A DNA stretch of 64,000 bases from an uncultured Clostridia bacterium (GCA_934500875.1 CAKSTL010000009.1:1-64000); one strand, 5' to 3'; counted from the first letter of the stretch, positions 50,203 to 59,712 are shown. Notes: generated by a model not told the origin, from the sequence alone. Made by a program: numbers and translations.

Positions 50203-51621
50203 TCAACACAAAACCTTCAAAATTTCATCTGCGGTGCATACAATTCCGTAATCGCAAAACGAAAAGATGCGTGCGGTTTTATCAGGATTTATGCCTATTA
50301 CAACGCCTGCCTTTTCAATTGCACAGGTGTGCTGGACGGCGCCCGAGATGCCTATTGCAATGTAAATTTTAGGATTTACGTTTTTTCCGGTAAGACCTAT
50401 CTGGCTGTCGTATGGGGCTTTCCCGGTATCTACAACCGGACGTGAAACGCCGAAGCCGAAACCGCATTTTTCAGCATAGCTTTTGAAAAGGTCAATTTTA
50501 TCGGCTGCGCCCTTGCCAACCGAAATTATAACGTCGTTTTCGGTTTTTGAATCAATGCGCACGGTTGCCATTGCAGGTTTTGTATTACACCTGATTTTTG
50601 CGGTTATATCGCCGCCGAGCGCCGGACGGTACATAAAAAGCTCGTTTCCGTCCGTTTCAAGAAATGTGCAGTCGGCGCAAAGACCTGTTTTAAGGCGCAC
50701 CTGCAATAATGGGGCATATTTTCTTCCCCAAAAGTTTGCGGGAAACAAAATTGCGTCGCATTTTTCGCTTTTAAGCCTTTGCTCAAGCATATCCGCAAAG
50801 CCGGTGCCTGCCTCTTTGTCCGTTTCTTCCGGGATGTCGAACGAAACCACGTTTTCTGCAATGGAATTTGCCTGCAAAAGTACGTCTTTTCCGACTGCCC
50901 AAACGGTATTGAGCTTTTTGTCAAAGCTTTTTATCTCTGTTTTCTTTTTTTCTTTTGCACGCTCATCCGATATTATCTTTGTAAGTTCTTCCTTTTCTAT
51001 AAATTTGCACCTTCGCTTGCCGATTTCATTCTGAAAGCTTTTTACAACCTGCGTCGGCGAGCCTTTAAGTCCGCATTTTGCCGTATCTATGCCGAGGTCG
51101 CTTGCCGAAAGAACCTCAACCTCTTTCGGTTTTTGCCCTATTTTCGGAAAGCGCAGAGTGTTAATTCTGTCAACGCAGATAACGGCAGGATAGGGGGCAG
51201 ACTCGTCGCACACACGTGTGCGTGTATAGATTTTTCCGCCCTCCGATTTATAAATTTCAAGAACATTTGTAATAAGCGAATATCCGAGGTATTCCGAAAT
51301 TGCAGGACCCACCTGACCTGTATCGCCGTCAATGCTTTGTCTGCCGCATATTACAAGGTCGGGCGCCGTTTTTTTAATCATTTCCGACAAAACATAGCCC
51401 GTGGCAAGCGTATCCGAGCCGGCAAACGCACTGTCGCAAAGAAGATGCGGTTTTATATTGCCGAGTCTTGAAAGCCTTTTGATAGGGTCGATTGCACGTT
51501 CTCTGCCCATACTCACAATATGAATTTCGGCATCGTCAAAGCAGAGCGCACACTCTAATGCGCACTCGTCAAACGGATTGATTTCGCAGTTTATTTCTTT
51601 TACGCAAACAACAATTTTCAA
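50203..51621 (-). CDS. Fused electron-transfer flavoprotein (EtfB-EtfA)
   Basis: A 472-residue single chain in which an EtfB domain (about 1-230: KIVVCVKEI, DGDTGQVGP, SAPYPAVICVD) is fused to an EtfA domain (about 235-472) with the C-terminal FAD site SQIGLTGKNV, GISGAVQHT and INPD. EtfB and EtfA are usually separate genes. TTG 51621 is chosen because AAAGG then has 8-nt spacing and the N-terminus matches KIVVC. Last gene of the catabolic operon. It is expected to accept electrons from, or bifurcate with, the FAD oxidase encoded at 56856-58274. Confidence 0.93.
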   Translation of the reverse strand: MKIVVCVKEINCEINPFDECALECALCFDDAEIHIVSMGRERAIDPIKRLSRLGNIKPHLLCDSAFAGSDTLATGYVLSEMIKKTAPDLVICGRQSIDGDTGQVGPAISEYLGYSLITNVLEIYKSEGGKIYTRTRVCDESAPYPAVICVDRINTLRFPKIGQKPKEVEVLSASDLGIDTAKCGLKGSPTQVVKSFQNEIGKRRCKFIEKEELTKIISDERAKEKKKTEIKSFDKKLNTVWAVGKDVLLQANSIAENVVSFDIPEETDKEAGTGFADMLEQRLKSEKCDAILFPANFWGRKYAPLLQVRLKTGLCADCTFLETDGNELFMYRPALGGDITAKIRCNTKPAMATVRIDSKTENDVIISVGKGAADKIDLFKSYAEKCGFGFGVSRPVVDTGKAPYDSQIGLTGKNVNPKIYIAIGISGAVQHTCAIEKAGVVIGINPDKTARIFSFCDYGIVCTADEILKVLC

Positions 51622-51657
51622 AGAAACCATCCTTTCGGTTTGCCGCATAAAAAGGCA

Positions 51658-53130
51658 TTAATCACGGTTTTGATAAACAGGAGCGAGTGCGTCGTGAATT
51701 TTTTTGTAATCGGCATAAAGCTTAAGGTATTTCTCGTGATTTTCCTTATTGGGCAATGTTTCGGAAACCTTCTCCGAGCATTTTTCAACAGCCGATTCAA
51801 AGGATTTGAACACACCCGTTGCAACTCCTGCCGTCATTGCGCTGCCGAACGAAGAGTCGCTGTTATTTGTGGTTACAAGCTTAATATTTAACATATCCGC
51901 AACAATCTGCCTCCAGATGGGAGAAGCTGCGCCGCCGCCGATAATTGTGGCGGTATCGCCCATTTTGATGCCTATTTCGTCAATTGCATTTTTGCAGTCA
52001 ATCAGCGAAAATCCAACACCCTCCATAACCGCACGGCTGAAGTGACCCTTTGTGTGCGACGCTCTCACGCCGGTAAAGCTTGCGCAGAGTTTGGGGTCGT
52101 TATAAGGCGTAAGCTCGCCGTTGAGATACGGATGATACATAAGACCGTCCGCTCCGATAGGGGTATCTTTTGCACCGGCGTCAAGGTCTTTATACGATCC
52201 GCCGAAAGTATCTCTGTACCAGCGGTATGACGAGGCGCACGCTTTTGTTGCGGTTCCGGGATACCACAAACCGTCTACAAGGTGAGAATAGTTTACAAGG
52301 TTTTTATCGGGATATGCCTTATCGGTAACAATGCATATTCTGCCTGCGGTTGCGAGTTTTAAGGTCATCTGGCCCTCTTTAACCGCACCCGAAGCAAACA
52401 CCTCCATAACGGTGTCTGTCGAGCCTGTAATAACCGTTGTACCCTCCAAAAGGCCGGTATCCTCGCTTGCCTTTTTTGTAATTGTTCCTGCAATGTCGGT
52501 CGGCGACTGAACTTTGGGAAGGTTTTTTGTGTCAAAATCTATGATATCGCACAGCTCTTTTGACCACGTAAGTGTGTTTACGTCAAAAAGCATACAGCCT
52601 TCGGCTTCGATAAAATCGGTTGCGTAGTCGCCGCACAGCATATGGCGCACATAATCCTTTGCAAAGAGGATTTTCTTAATTTTTCCGAAAGTTTCGGGAA
52701 GATTGTTTTTTATCCACAAAAGCTGCGGAAGAGTCCAGATTGTGCTTGGCTGATGAAGGCATTTTTCGTTTATCATTTCGCCGAAGTTCTGTTTTAAATA
52801 TTCGGCTTCCTTTATGCTTCGTGTGTCCGTCCAGTAAATTGACGGCATAAGCACGTTAAAGTTTTCGTCCATAACAACGGCGGTGTGGGTTGCTGCGTCA
52901 AGGCATACTGCGGTGATGTCCGCCGCATTAACGCCGCTTTCTGCAATGAGCTTTGAAATGCCTACTTTTACGGCATTGTACCAATCGTCGGGATTTTGCT
53001 CTGCATAGCCTGTTTTGGGATAAAGAGTGGGATATTCCGTAACTGCGGTTGCAGCAACTTTCCCCTCGTGCGACAGAAGCGTTGCTTTTGACGAGCCGCC
53101 GCCAAAGTCGATTCCAAGTAAATATTTCAT
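51658..53130 (-). CDS. FGGY-family sugar kinase (xylulokinase-like)
   Basis: A 490-residue carbohydrate kinase. ATP/Mg2+ motifs DFGGGSSKATLL at the N-terminus, WTDTR, the ATP-binding TGSTDTVMEVFASG and the later GGGAASPIWRQIVAD are intact. Xylulokinase-like by overall type; the true sugar is unknown. ATG 53130 is preferred to 53136 because AAGGA then has normal spacing. It lies between the EtfAB and IolB-like genes. Confidence 0.9.
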   Translation of the reverse strand: MKYLLGIDFGGGSSKATLLSHEGKVAATAVTEYPTLYPKTGYAEQNPDDWYNAVKVGISKLIAESGVNAADITAVCLDAATHTAVVMDENFNVLMPSIYWTDTRSIKEAEYLKQNFGEMINEKCLHQPSTIWTLPQLLWIKNNLPETFGKIKKILFAKDYVRHMLCGDYATDFIEAEGCMLFDVNTLTWSKELCDIIDFDTKNLPKVQSPTDIAGTITKKASEDTGLLEGTTVITGSTDTVMEVFASGAVKEGQMTLKLATAGRICIVTDKAYPDKNLVNYSHLVDGLWYPGTATKACASSYRWYRDTFGGSYKDLDAGAKDTPIGADGLMYHPYLNGELTPYNDPKLCASFTGVRASHTKGHFSRAVMEGVGFSLIDCKNAIDEIGIKMGDTATIIGGGAASPIWRQIVADMLNIKLVTTNNSDSSFGSAMTAGVATGVFKSFESAVEKCSEKVSETLPNKENHEKYLKLYADYKKIHDALAPVYQNRD

Positions 53131-53203
53131 AGTCATTTTCCTTTATTATAAATTTAAAAATACCTGCGCCCTGCAAAAAATTGCAAAGCGCAGGTTTAAC
53201 CGC

Positions 53204-53992
53204 TTACTTATTGAGCCAAGCGTGGTCCTCGTCGGTTGTCATAAAGAAACCTCTGTTTTTGCCCGCCATAATCCACAAATAGTAGTTTTTATATCCGGGT
53301 GCGCAGTGTTCGGGATGATAACCTCTGGGCATTTCAACCATATCGCCGCTCTTTACGGTATATGTTTCGTCAATGTCGCCCTCTTTGGTGTAAACTCTCT
53401 GAATACCAAAGCCCTGCGGTTTGTCAAATTCATAGTAGTAAAGCTCCTCTGTAGCAGCTTCAACAGGCATATTGTCGTCGTCGTGCTTGTGCGGAGGATA
53501 GCTTGACCACTGACCGCCTTCAACCCAAGCTTCGCCTATGTAGAGAATGTCGGCGTCAACTCTTTCGTCAAGAATGAAGTGAGCTTCTCTCTGCCAGCCG
53601 GGCTTGCCGAGGTTTTTGATAACAACATCCTCAGGTTTAATGAGCGCCGGTTTGTGGTCGTTTTCCGAAGGAGATTTCGATACGCACATTGAAACCTCGC
53701 CGATACCTGTGATTGTGAATTTTGTGTTTCTGGGCACATATACGCAAGCGCAGGGACCGTCAAAAACGTCCTTTCTTTTACCTACTTCGCTGTATTCAAA
53801 GCCTTCGCCCGAAACCTTGCACTTACCGCCGAAAATAACAATACCGAATTCGGTGTCTTTTTCGTCGTAAGTTTTTGTTTCGCCGTCGTGAAGTCTTACC
53901 ATATCAATTGCAACAAGTTTTAACGAACTGTTGTCTTTTGTTACGATTTCACTTTTTCCGTATTTCTTATTCCATGTTTTCTTTAAATTCAT
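53204..53992 (-). CDS. IolB/KduI-type isomerase
   Basis: A 262-residue bicupin of the 5-deoxy-glucuronate isomerase (IolB) family. The C-terminal cupin holds the metal-binding PHKHDD (about residues 168-173) and Glu/His of EELYYYEF and GYHPEHCAPGY. IolB turns 5-deoxy-glucuronate into the ketose that a PfkB-type kinase (IolC) phosphorylates and aldolase IolJ cleaves. This operon has similar kinase and aldolase genes next to it but none of iolG, iolE or iolD. ATG 53992 lies inside the end of the kinase gene (26-nt overlap). Confidence 0.85.
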   Translation of the reverse strand: MNLKKTWNKKYGKSEIVTKDNSSLKLVAIDMVRLHDGETKTYDEKDTEFGIVIFGGKCKVSGEGFEYSEVGKRKDVFDGPCACVYVPRNTKFTITGIGEVSMCVSKSPSENDHKPALIKPEDVVIKNLGKPGWQREAHFILDERVDADILYIGEAWVEGGQWSSYPPHKHDDDNMPVEAATEELYYYEFDKPQGFGIQRVYTKEGDIDETYTVKSGDMVEMPRGYHPEHCAPGYKNYYLWIMAGKNRGFFMTTDEDHAWLNK

Positions 53993-54896
53993 CTGCTCCA
54001 CGCTCCTTTAAAAATTTAACCGTTTCGTCAAATGACGGCACTGCTGCTCTTGAGCCTGTTTTTGTACACTTAAGGGCAGATACCGCACTTGAAAACACAG
54101 CGGCCTTATGATAATTATAACCCTTTTGAACGGCAAATGCAAATGCTCCGTGAAAAACGTCGCCTGCGCCGTTTGAATCTACCGCCTCAACCTTAAAGGC
54201 AGGGTAGGAAATAATATCTTTGCCGTTGTAAATTATGCCGCCTTCTTTGCCGTTTGTGATAACAACCACTTCGGGGTGATATGTTTCAAAGAGGATTTTT
54301 GCGGCGTCGCCGGAATTGTCTGCGCCTGTTATGCCGAGCGAAAATTCATATGACGGAATTAAAATATCGGTAAGAGCAAGAAGCTCTTTTATTCCGTCGT
54401 AAAGTCCGCCTGCGTCCAAAAGCACTTTTGTTCCGTTTTCTTTTGCAATGCGTGCCGCCTCAACCGCCGCCGACATTTCGTTGCCGTCAACAAGAAGAAG
54501 CTCTGCGTTTTTTACAGCCTCTTTCTGCTTGTCGTCAAGAACAAGCGCAGGGGTGTTTCCCTTATCGAAAACTATTGTTCTCGACGCTGTTTTTTCAGAG
54601 AGCATTACAACCGAGAAAAACGTGTCATAGCCCTTGTGAATGGTTATAAGGTCGGTGCCGATACCGTATTTTTCAAAGTCTTTCAAAAGAAAATCAGCCT
54701 TGTCGTCATCAGTCATAGAGCCGATAAACGAAACGTCACCGCCAAGCTTTGCCGCAGCGACAAGACCCGTTGCGCACGGGCCGCCGCCTGCTGCTTTTGA
54801 ACCTTTGGCACGAAGCTTTGTATCTTCATTCGGATATTCCGGCAAAACCATAAGAGTATCATATACGTTTGCGCCTATTCCGACAATTTTACTCAT
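53967..54896 (-). CDS. PfkB-family carbohydrate kinase
   Basis: A 309-residue ribokinase-type kinase with N-terminal sugar-binding GGGPCATGLVAAAKLG and the C-terminal catalytic base region DSNGAGDVFHGAF. Substrate could be a deoxy-keto-gluconate (as IolC) or another ketose. It overlaps the aldolase gene by 4 nt (ATGA) and the IolB-like gene by 26 nt, so the three are tightly coupled. Confidence 0.9.
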   Translation of the reverse strand: MSKIVGIGANVYDTLMVLPEYPNEDTKLRAKGSKAAGGGPCATGLVAAAKLGGDVSFIGSMTDDDKADFLLKDFEKYGIGTDLITIHKGYDTFFSVVMLSEKTASRTIVFDKGNTPALVLDDKQKEAVKNAELLLVDGNEMSAAVEAARIAKENGTKVLLDAGGLYDGIKELLALTDILIPSYEFSLGITGADNSGDAAKILFETYHPEVVVITNGKEGGIIYNGKDIISYPAFKVEAVDSNGAGDVFHGAFAFAVQKGYNYHKAAVFSSAVSALKCTKTGSRAAVPSFDETVKFLKERGADEFKENME

Positions 54897-55720
54897 GCTT
54901 TATTTTCAGCTCCCAAAAGTTTAATTTTTTCTGTTGCAAATGCAGATACAGACTTGATTGCGTCTTTCATAAAGAGGTCGATTGCGATTAAATCTCTTGA
55001 AGTATCAAATACCTTATTAAGGAAAGAGCAGCATACGTCAGTACCGAAGTTGATTTTTGTAATACCTGCTTTGATAGCTTCTTTAATCTGGTCGTCGCCT
55101 ACGCCCGAGCCGCCGTGAAGAACAAGTGCAACGTCTGTTGCGTCTGCAATTTCTTTAATTCTGTCGATAGCAAGCTTCGGAGCCTGTTTGTAGTGACCGT
55201 GAGCTGTTCCAACCATAATTGCAAGTGCGCAAACGCCTGTTTCGTTAACGTATTTAACAGCCTCGTCAACCTTTGTGTATTCGGTTGTTATACCGTCCTT
55301 TGTCGAGCCGATATGACCGAGCTCGCCTTCGATAGGAACGTTAACCGCCGCACAAATTTCTTTAATTTTCTTTGTTGTTGCAATGTTGTCCTCAAAGCTC
55401 TGCATGGAAGCGTCAATCATAACGCCCGTGCAGCCGTAGCGAAGGGCTCTTACAACTTCTTTTTCGCCTGCGCCGTGGTCTAAGTGGAAGCAAACGGGAA
55501 CGTCAGCTTCTGCAGCGGCTTTCAAAACGATAGGAGCAAGGTAGAAAGCTTCTTCGTTTGAAAAAAGACGTGAATACGACTGAATGATAACAGGCGCTTT
55601 TGCCTTTTTGGCAGCGTCGATTACACCCATAACCGTTTCCATATTGTAAACGTTAAATGCAGGAATGGCAAAGCCTTTTCCTTTTGCAATATCGAGAATT
55701 TCTTTTAAATTAACAAGCAT
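54893..55720 (-). CDS. Class II ketose-phosphate aldolase
   Basis: A 275-residue Zn2+-dependent aldolase of the FbaA/IolJ/GatY type. Zn ligands in FHLDHG and the VLHGGSG and GTAHG motifs are present, along with the EGELGHIG loop. It cleaves a phosphorylated ketose to dihydroxyacetone phosphate plus an aldehyde. The ATG at 55720 follows GGAGGG. Neighbours suggest it works on the product of the PfkB kinase. Confidence 0.92.
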   Translation of the reverse strand: MLVNLKEILDIAKGKGFAIPAFNVYNMETVMGVIDAAKKAKAPVIIQSYSRLFSNEEAFYLAPIVLKAAAEADVPVCFHLDHGAGEKEVVRALRYGCTGVMIDASMQSFEDNIATTKKIKEICAAVNVPIEGELGHIGSTKDGITTEYTKVDEAVKYVNETGVCALAIMVGTAHGHYKQAPKLAIDRIKEIADATDVALVLHGGSGVGDDQIKEAIKAGITKINFGTDVCCSFLNKVFDTSRDLIAIDLFMKDAIKSVSAFATEKIKLLGAENKA

Positions 55721-55741
55721 TTTTAACCCTCCAGACAAAAA

Positions 55742-56833
55742 TTACTGTAAATTGTTAGCGATAAGTTCGTGAATGCTGATAATGTCAATGCCGCCGTCAA
55801 TCTTTTTAGCAGCTTCGTATTCGCCTACGCACTCAAATACGACACATTCGCCGCCTACACGTTTTGCATCGTCAAGACGTCTTGCCGAAACTTTGTCGAT
55901 AACCGAAGGAATGTATTCTCTTAAAAGGATACTTCCTGCCCATACTGTTTCTTTCTTAACAAGAAGCATATCGCAGATATCGCCGATTTTTTCAACAATA
56001 CCTCTTGTGCTGTCCTCTTCAAGGTCACGTGCAAGGAAGAACGAATCCTGAACACTGTATTTTTTAACATCCTTTTTAAGGTTTAATTTGCCGTCTGCAA
56101 CAAGTTTTGCGCAAAGTGCGGTAAATGTAATAACCTCAGCTTTAAGGTCAATGTTCCACTCTTTGTATTCACGAAGAAGTGTTTTTGCGTCAGCAGGGTC
56201 AACCGTGATGATTGTCTTGAATTCGCCAACTTCTTTTGCAAATTTTTCCATAACTTCTTTTGTTTCGCTTGCAGCGCCCAAAAGCGTGTCAAGAACATAA
56301 CCTGTGTCCGGCTCGTCTGCCAAAACCGTGTATTCAATTCCTGCCTTGTCAAGAACCTTCATAGCGGCAATTGCGCTGTCTGCTCCGACATATCTTGCGT
56401 CAGCGCCGAGAATAAGAACGGTGTCTTTTTTGTCAGCGTGTTTTTTGATTTCGCCAAGAAGCTTTGCGTCAACATCTTTTACGCCGTAGGGGTTTTTGTT
56501 TGCTGCAACGCTCTCAAGCATTTTTGTTATGTAAGCAGGAGTCTGGTCGTTTAAAGCTGCCTCAAGTCTTACTTCTTTTGTAAACTTAACGGGGTCCCAG
56601 CCTGTTGCACAGTCTTTTGTGCAGGCGCCGCAGAGTGCGCACTCATAAACATTGTCAACAATGCTTCCTTCAAGCTTTGCTGCGCCTCTTTCAACGAGCG
56701 AAAGCGAAAGCGCTCTTGCTCTTGCAGTGTTTCTTTCCTGACCGGTTGCGTTGCCGATAGGGCAAATGTGACGGCACATCCAGCAGAATCTGCAGCTGTC
56801 TATAATTTCTTTGCTTTTATTTGAAATTAACAT
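55742..56833 (-). CDS. Fe-S oxidoreductase subunit (GlpC/HdrD-like)
   Basis: A 363-residue iron-sulfur protein with two [4Fe-4S] motifs at the N-terminus (CRFCWMCRHICP near 16-27, CALCGACTKDC near 66-76). The rest is a soluble domain with no CCG repeats recognised, unlike typical GlpC. It probably passes electrons between the FAD oxidase and the fused ETF. GGGAGG precedes the ATG and the gene lies 22 bp after the FAD oxidase gene. Confidence 0.85.
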   Translation of the reverse strand: MLISNKSKEIIDSCRFCWMCRHICPIGNATGQERNTARARALSLSLVERGAAKLEGSIVDNVYECALCGACTKDCATGWDPVKFTKEVRLEAALNDQTPAYITKMLESVAANKNPYGVKDVDAKLLGEIKKHADKKDTVLILGADARYVGADSAIAAMKVLDKAGIEYTVLADEPDTGYVLDTLLGAASETKEVMEKFAKEVGEFKTIITVDPADAKTLLREYKEWNIDLKAEVITFTALCAKLVADGKLNLKKDVKKYSVQDSFFLARDLEEDSTRGIVEKIGDICDMLLVKKETVWAGSILLREYIPSVIDKVSARRLDDAKRVGGECVVFECVGEYEAAKKIDGGIDIISIHELIANNLQ

Positions 56834-56855
56834 AATTTAAAATCCTCCCTTATTA

Positions 56856-58274
56856 TTATAATCCGAGTTTGTACGGATTTAAAATTCCGTTCGGGTCAAG
56901 CTGTTTCTTGATACCTTCAAATACCTGCATAGCAGGGCCGTACTGTTCTTTCATAAGTCTGCCGAGCTTGATACCTACGCCGTGGTGGTCGTTAACAACA
57001 CCGCCGTTTGCAAGCGCTGTTCTTACACCGCAGGTCCAGATTTCGTTGTGAAGTTTTAATGCCTCGTGCGGGTCTTTGGGAGGATTATCAACGATAAATC
57101 TGTCGTAAATCATACAACCCCATTCATACCAGTGCGAGAAGTGAGCAATGAATTTTGCCATCGGGAAGTTTGTTTCGATAGCTTTCTTCATCTCCCAGTA
57201 GATGTTTTCAATCTTGTCGTAAGGAGCGATTGTGTCCATTGTACCGAACATCTGCGGCAAATCCATCATATGACCGGGATAGAAGAATGTAATCTTTTCA
57301 TCCCACCATTTTTTACCGTAATCGCTGCCAAGGTCTTCTGCGCCGTATTTTGCAAATGTTGAGAGAAGAATTTTTTCTTCAACCGCAACAAGCTCCGAAA
57401 CGCCTTCGATAGCAATGTTCATAAATGCGCCCGGTTTTTCCACGCCGACAATTTTCTTGATAAGAGTAGCTGTTTCAGCTTCGTTGTAAAGACGCATAAC
57501 AGAAGGTTTGAATTTCTGCAAAAGTTCTCTTGAAGCCGAGAAAGCGTCTGTCATATTCTTAAAGAGGAAGCCTCTGAAACGTCTTTCTTCAGGCTGGTCG
57601 TAAATTCTGATTTGAGCCTTTGTCATAATTCCGAGCGTACCTTCGCTGCCGATGAAAATCTGGTTAAGGTCAGGACCTGCAGCGTGCTTCGGAGCGGGCG
57701 AAGTTTCAATAATGTCGCCGTTGGGAAGAACAACCTCCATACCGAGAACCATATCGTCGATTTTGCCGTATTTTGTGGATACAACGCCGATACCTCTGTG
57801 TGCCAAAAATCCGCCGACTGTAGAACAGGTAAGCGAAGAAGGATAATGCATTGTAGCTTTGCCTCTTTCGTTTGCCATCCACTCCAAGTGTTTGTAGATT
57901 GTACCTGTGCCGCACTCTATGTACATGGATTTTTCATTGATGTTGTATATTTTGTCCATTCTCTTTGTATCGAGAACAATGCCGCCGCAAACCGGAATAG
58001 CGCCGCCCTGCGTACCGCCGCCGCCGCCCCAGGTTGTTACGGGGATTTTATAGTAATTTGCGATTTTTAAAACTTTGGAAACTTCTTTAGCGTCTTTGGG
58101 CGATACAACGACGTCAGCCTCGGGCATACGCTGTCCCCTGTCAGCCCACATTCTCGAAAGCCAGTAATAGTCAACGCTGTGAGTGATTTTGTCAATTTCT
58201 CTTGTAGAACAGTTTTCTTTTCCGACTGCGTCCTCAAGCTCGGAGGCAATCATATCAAATAAAAATTCGTTCAT
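56856..58274 (-). CDS. FAD-linked oxidase (GlcD / alkyl-DHAP-synthase-like)
   Basis: A 472-residue flavoprotein of the VAO/GlcD family. The PCMH-type FAD-binding domain appears as TTWGGGGGTQGGA, then SSLTCSTVGGFLAHRGIGV, and a C-terminal HHGVGIKLGRL resembles the catalytic segment of alkyl-dihydroxyacetonephosphate synthases and D-lactate dehydrogenases. It oxidises a 2-hydroxy acid or a related substrate. Fe-S protein and EtfAB genes in the same operon give a possible electron-bifurcating complex as known for Acetobacterium lactate dehydrogenase. Confidence 0.9.
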   Translation of the reverse strand: MNEFLFDMIASELEDAVGKENCSTREIDKITHSVDYYWLSRMWADRGQRMPEADVVVSPKDAKEVSKVLKIANYYKIPVTTWGGGGGTQGGAIPVCGGIVLDTKRMDKIYNINEKSMYIECGTGTIYKHLEWMANERGKATMHYPSSLTCSTVGGFLAHRGIGVVSTKYGKIDDMVLGMEVVLPNGDIIETSPAPKHAAGPDLNQIFIGSEGTLGIMTKAQIRIYDQPEERRFRGFLFKNMTDAFSASRELLQKFKPSVMRLYNEAETATLIKKIVGVEKPGAFMNIAIEGVSELVAVEEKILLSTFAKYGAEDLGSDYGKKWWDEKITFFYPGHMMDLPQMFGTMDTIAPYDKIENIYWEMKKAIETNFPMAKFIAHFSHWYEWGCMIYDRFIVDNPPKDPHEALKLHNEIWTCGVRTALANGGVVNDHHGVGIKLGRLMKEQYGPAMQVFEGIKKQLDPNGILNPYKLGL

Positions 58275-58308
58275 TTTGTTTTCTCCTTTTTATTATAATT
58301 TTAATGGA

Positions 58309-59712
58309 TTAGCTGTTTATATCGTCAAATTCAAGGTTAGGAATGTATTTTGTAAACTCTTCCAGAACCTCGGCATAATCGCCGTAAATTTCGCTCATAT
58401 GGTGAATGTAAGGGCCGTTGATAAGCTTTTTCTCAAGCTTTGAAAGGTCGTTGAATTCTGCCCACATATATGTTCCGAATGTGTAGGGACCTTCGCAGGT
58501 GTTAAACTTACCGCCAAGAAGCTTGTATGTGCCTCTCTCGCCCTGGAAACGTGTGATGGTGTATGTGCCGTCTTTAGCCTGGAAGCTCGGTTTTGTGTTA
58601 AAGAGCTTAGCCTGCACGCCGTCTTTCTTTGCAGAAATCGGGAACGGACCGCAGTGCCACAAAAGCTCGGAGTTTTTGTTGATGGGGTTTCTTGCCGTAA
58701 ACTCGCCGAAGAGCGGTTTTGCACCGCCTCTTGACGCAGAGAGCAGAATTGCCTGCGAAATTGCACCGTGAAGGTCGGATTCGCACGTTACAATGTAACC
58801 CATATCGTAGAGGATACTCATTGCAAGACAGGGATTTGCGCCGAAAGCCTGGGGCATTGAAGTCCAACATTCCGACAGAAGAACGTCTGCGTTTGTATCT
58901 TCAAACACTTCTATGTAAGCGTAAACGAAGGTGAGCATTTTTTTGAGGGTTTCGTCGTCAAGACCTGCAACGTCGTACTGCGCTTTAAGCCTTGCAAGGT
59001 CAACGTCCAGAACGCCCTGTTTTTCTTTGTAGAGTCTTTCAAGCTTTTCGGTAAATACAGCCATATTTACGGTTGAAATGTTTGTGCCGAATTTTTCGGT
59101 AATTTCAAGCTCGTTGGACATAACGCTCTTAAACGGGTTAAGTCTTGTTCCAACCTGTGTAACCTTAAGGTTTTTGAAGTTTTTAACCATTGTTGCAACC
59201 GAGAAGAATTTCTTTAAGCCGTCGGCAAAGATTTCATCCTCAATCTGACAGTTTTCAATGTAAGAGAAAGGAATGTTCAATCTCTTAAGCTGTTTGCTTA
59301 TCGCAAAAAGTCCGCACTGTGCGTCGGTGAAACGTCCGCCGTCCTCGTCAAAACGCATATCCTGCGGTCCCCACAAAAGCGTGGGCAGGTTCATCATTTT
59401 TGCGATTGTGCCGGCAGCTTCTTCGTTACCGAAGTTGCAGTTTACGATAAAGATTGCATTTACGCCTTCTTTAACGAAGTAATCCCTTACCTTTTCGCAG
59501 TCCGAAACATCTGAGAGAAGACCCTCGTCGTTAAGCCATTCCAAATCCACAAACGAAGTGTTTTCGTCGGTGAAATTTTCTTTTATGTACTTAACGATGT
59601 GGTTTTTGTTTTCCACAGCGTACTTCGGAGCGAAGATGCCTTTTCTGGTTTTCCAGTCTGCAAGGTACCTTCTTTCGGTTACAAGACCGATTTTGAGTTT
59701 GTAATCCATCAT
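58309..59712 (-). CDS. L-fucose/L-arabinose isomerase-family protein
   Basis: A 467-residue member of the FucI/AraA-like isomerase superfamily, shorter than classic FucI (about 590). The N-terminus reads KLKIGLVTERRYLAD; the middle has LLWGPQDMRFDEDGG; the active-site Glu/Asp/His candidates are in SECWTSMPQAFG (about 304-315), CESDLHGAI and GPYIHHMSEIYG. It probably converts an aldose to a ketose at the head of the operon. ATG 59712 follows AAAGGG by 8 nt. First gene of the eight-gene operon. Confidence 0.82.
   Translation of the reverse strand: MMDYKLKIGLVTERRYLADWKTRKGIFAPKYAVENKNHIVKYIKENFTDENTSFVDLEWLNDEGLLSDVSDCEKVRDYFVKEGVNAIFIVNCNFGNEEAAGTIAKMMNLPTLLWGPQDMRFDEDGGRFTDAQCGLFAISKQLKRLNIPFSYIENCQIEDEIFADGLKKFFSVATMVKNFKNLKVTQVGTRLNPFKSVMSNELEITEKFGTNISTVNMAVFTEKLERLYKEKQGVLDVDLARLKAQYDVAGLDDETLKKMLTFVYAYIEVFEDTNADVLLSECWTSMPQAFGANPCLAMSILYDMGYIVTCESDLHGAISQAILLSASRGGAKPLFGEFTARNPINKNSELLWHCGPFPISAKKDGVQAKLFNTKPSFQAKDGTYTITRFQGERGTYKLLGGKFNTCEGPYTFGTYMWAEFNDLSKLEKKLINGPYIHHMSEIYGDYAEVLEEFTKYIPNLEFDDINS

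Noticed and set aside
50055..50372. A 105-codon + strand frame at the phage cassette end
   Set aside because: GGAGAG abuts the ATG directly, and the frame runs 170 bp into the well-supported fused ETF gene on the other strand.
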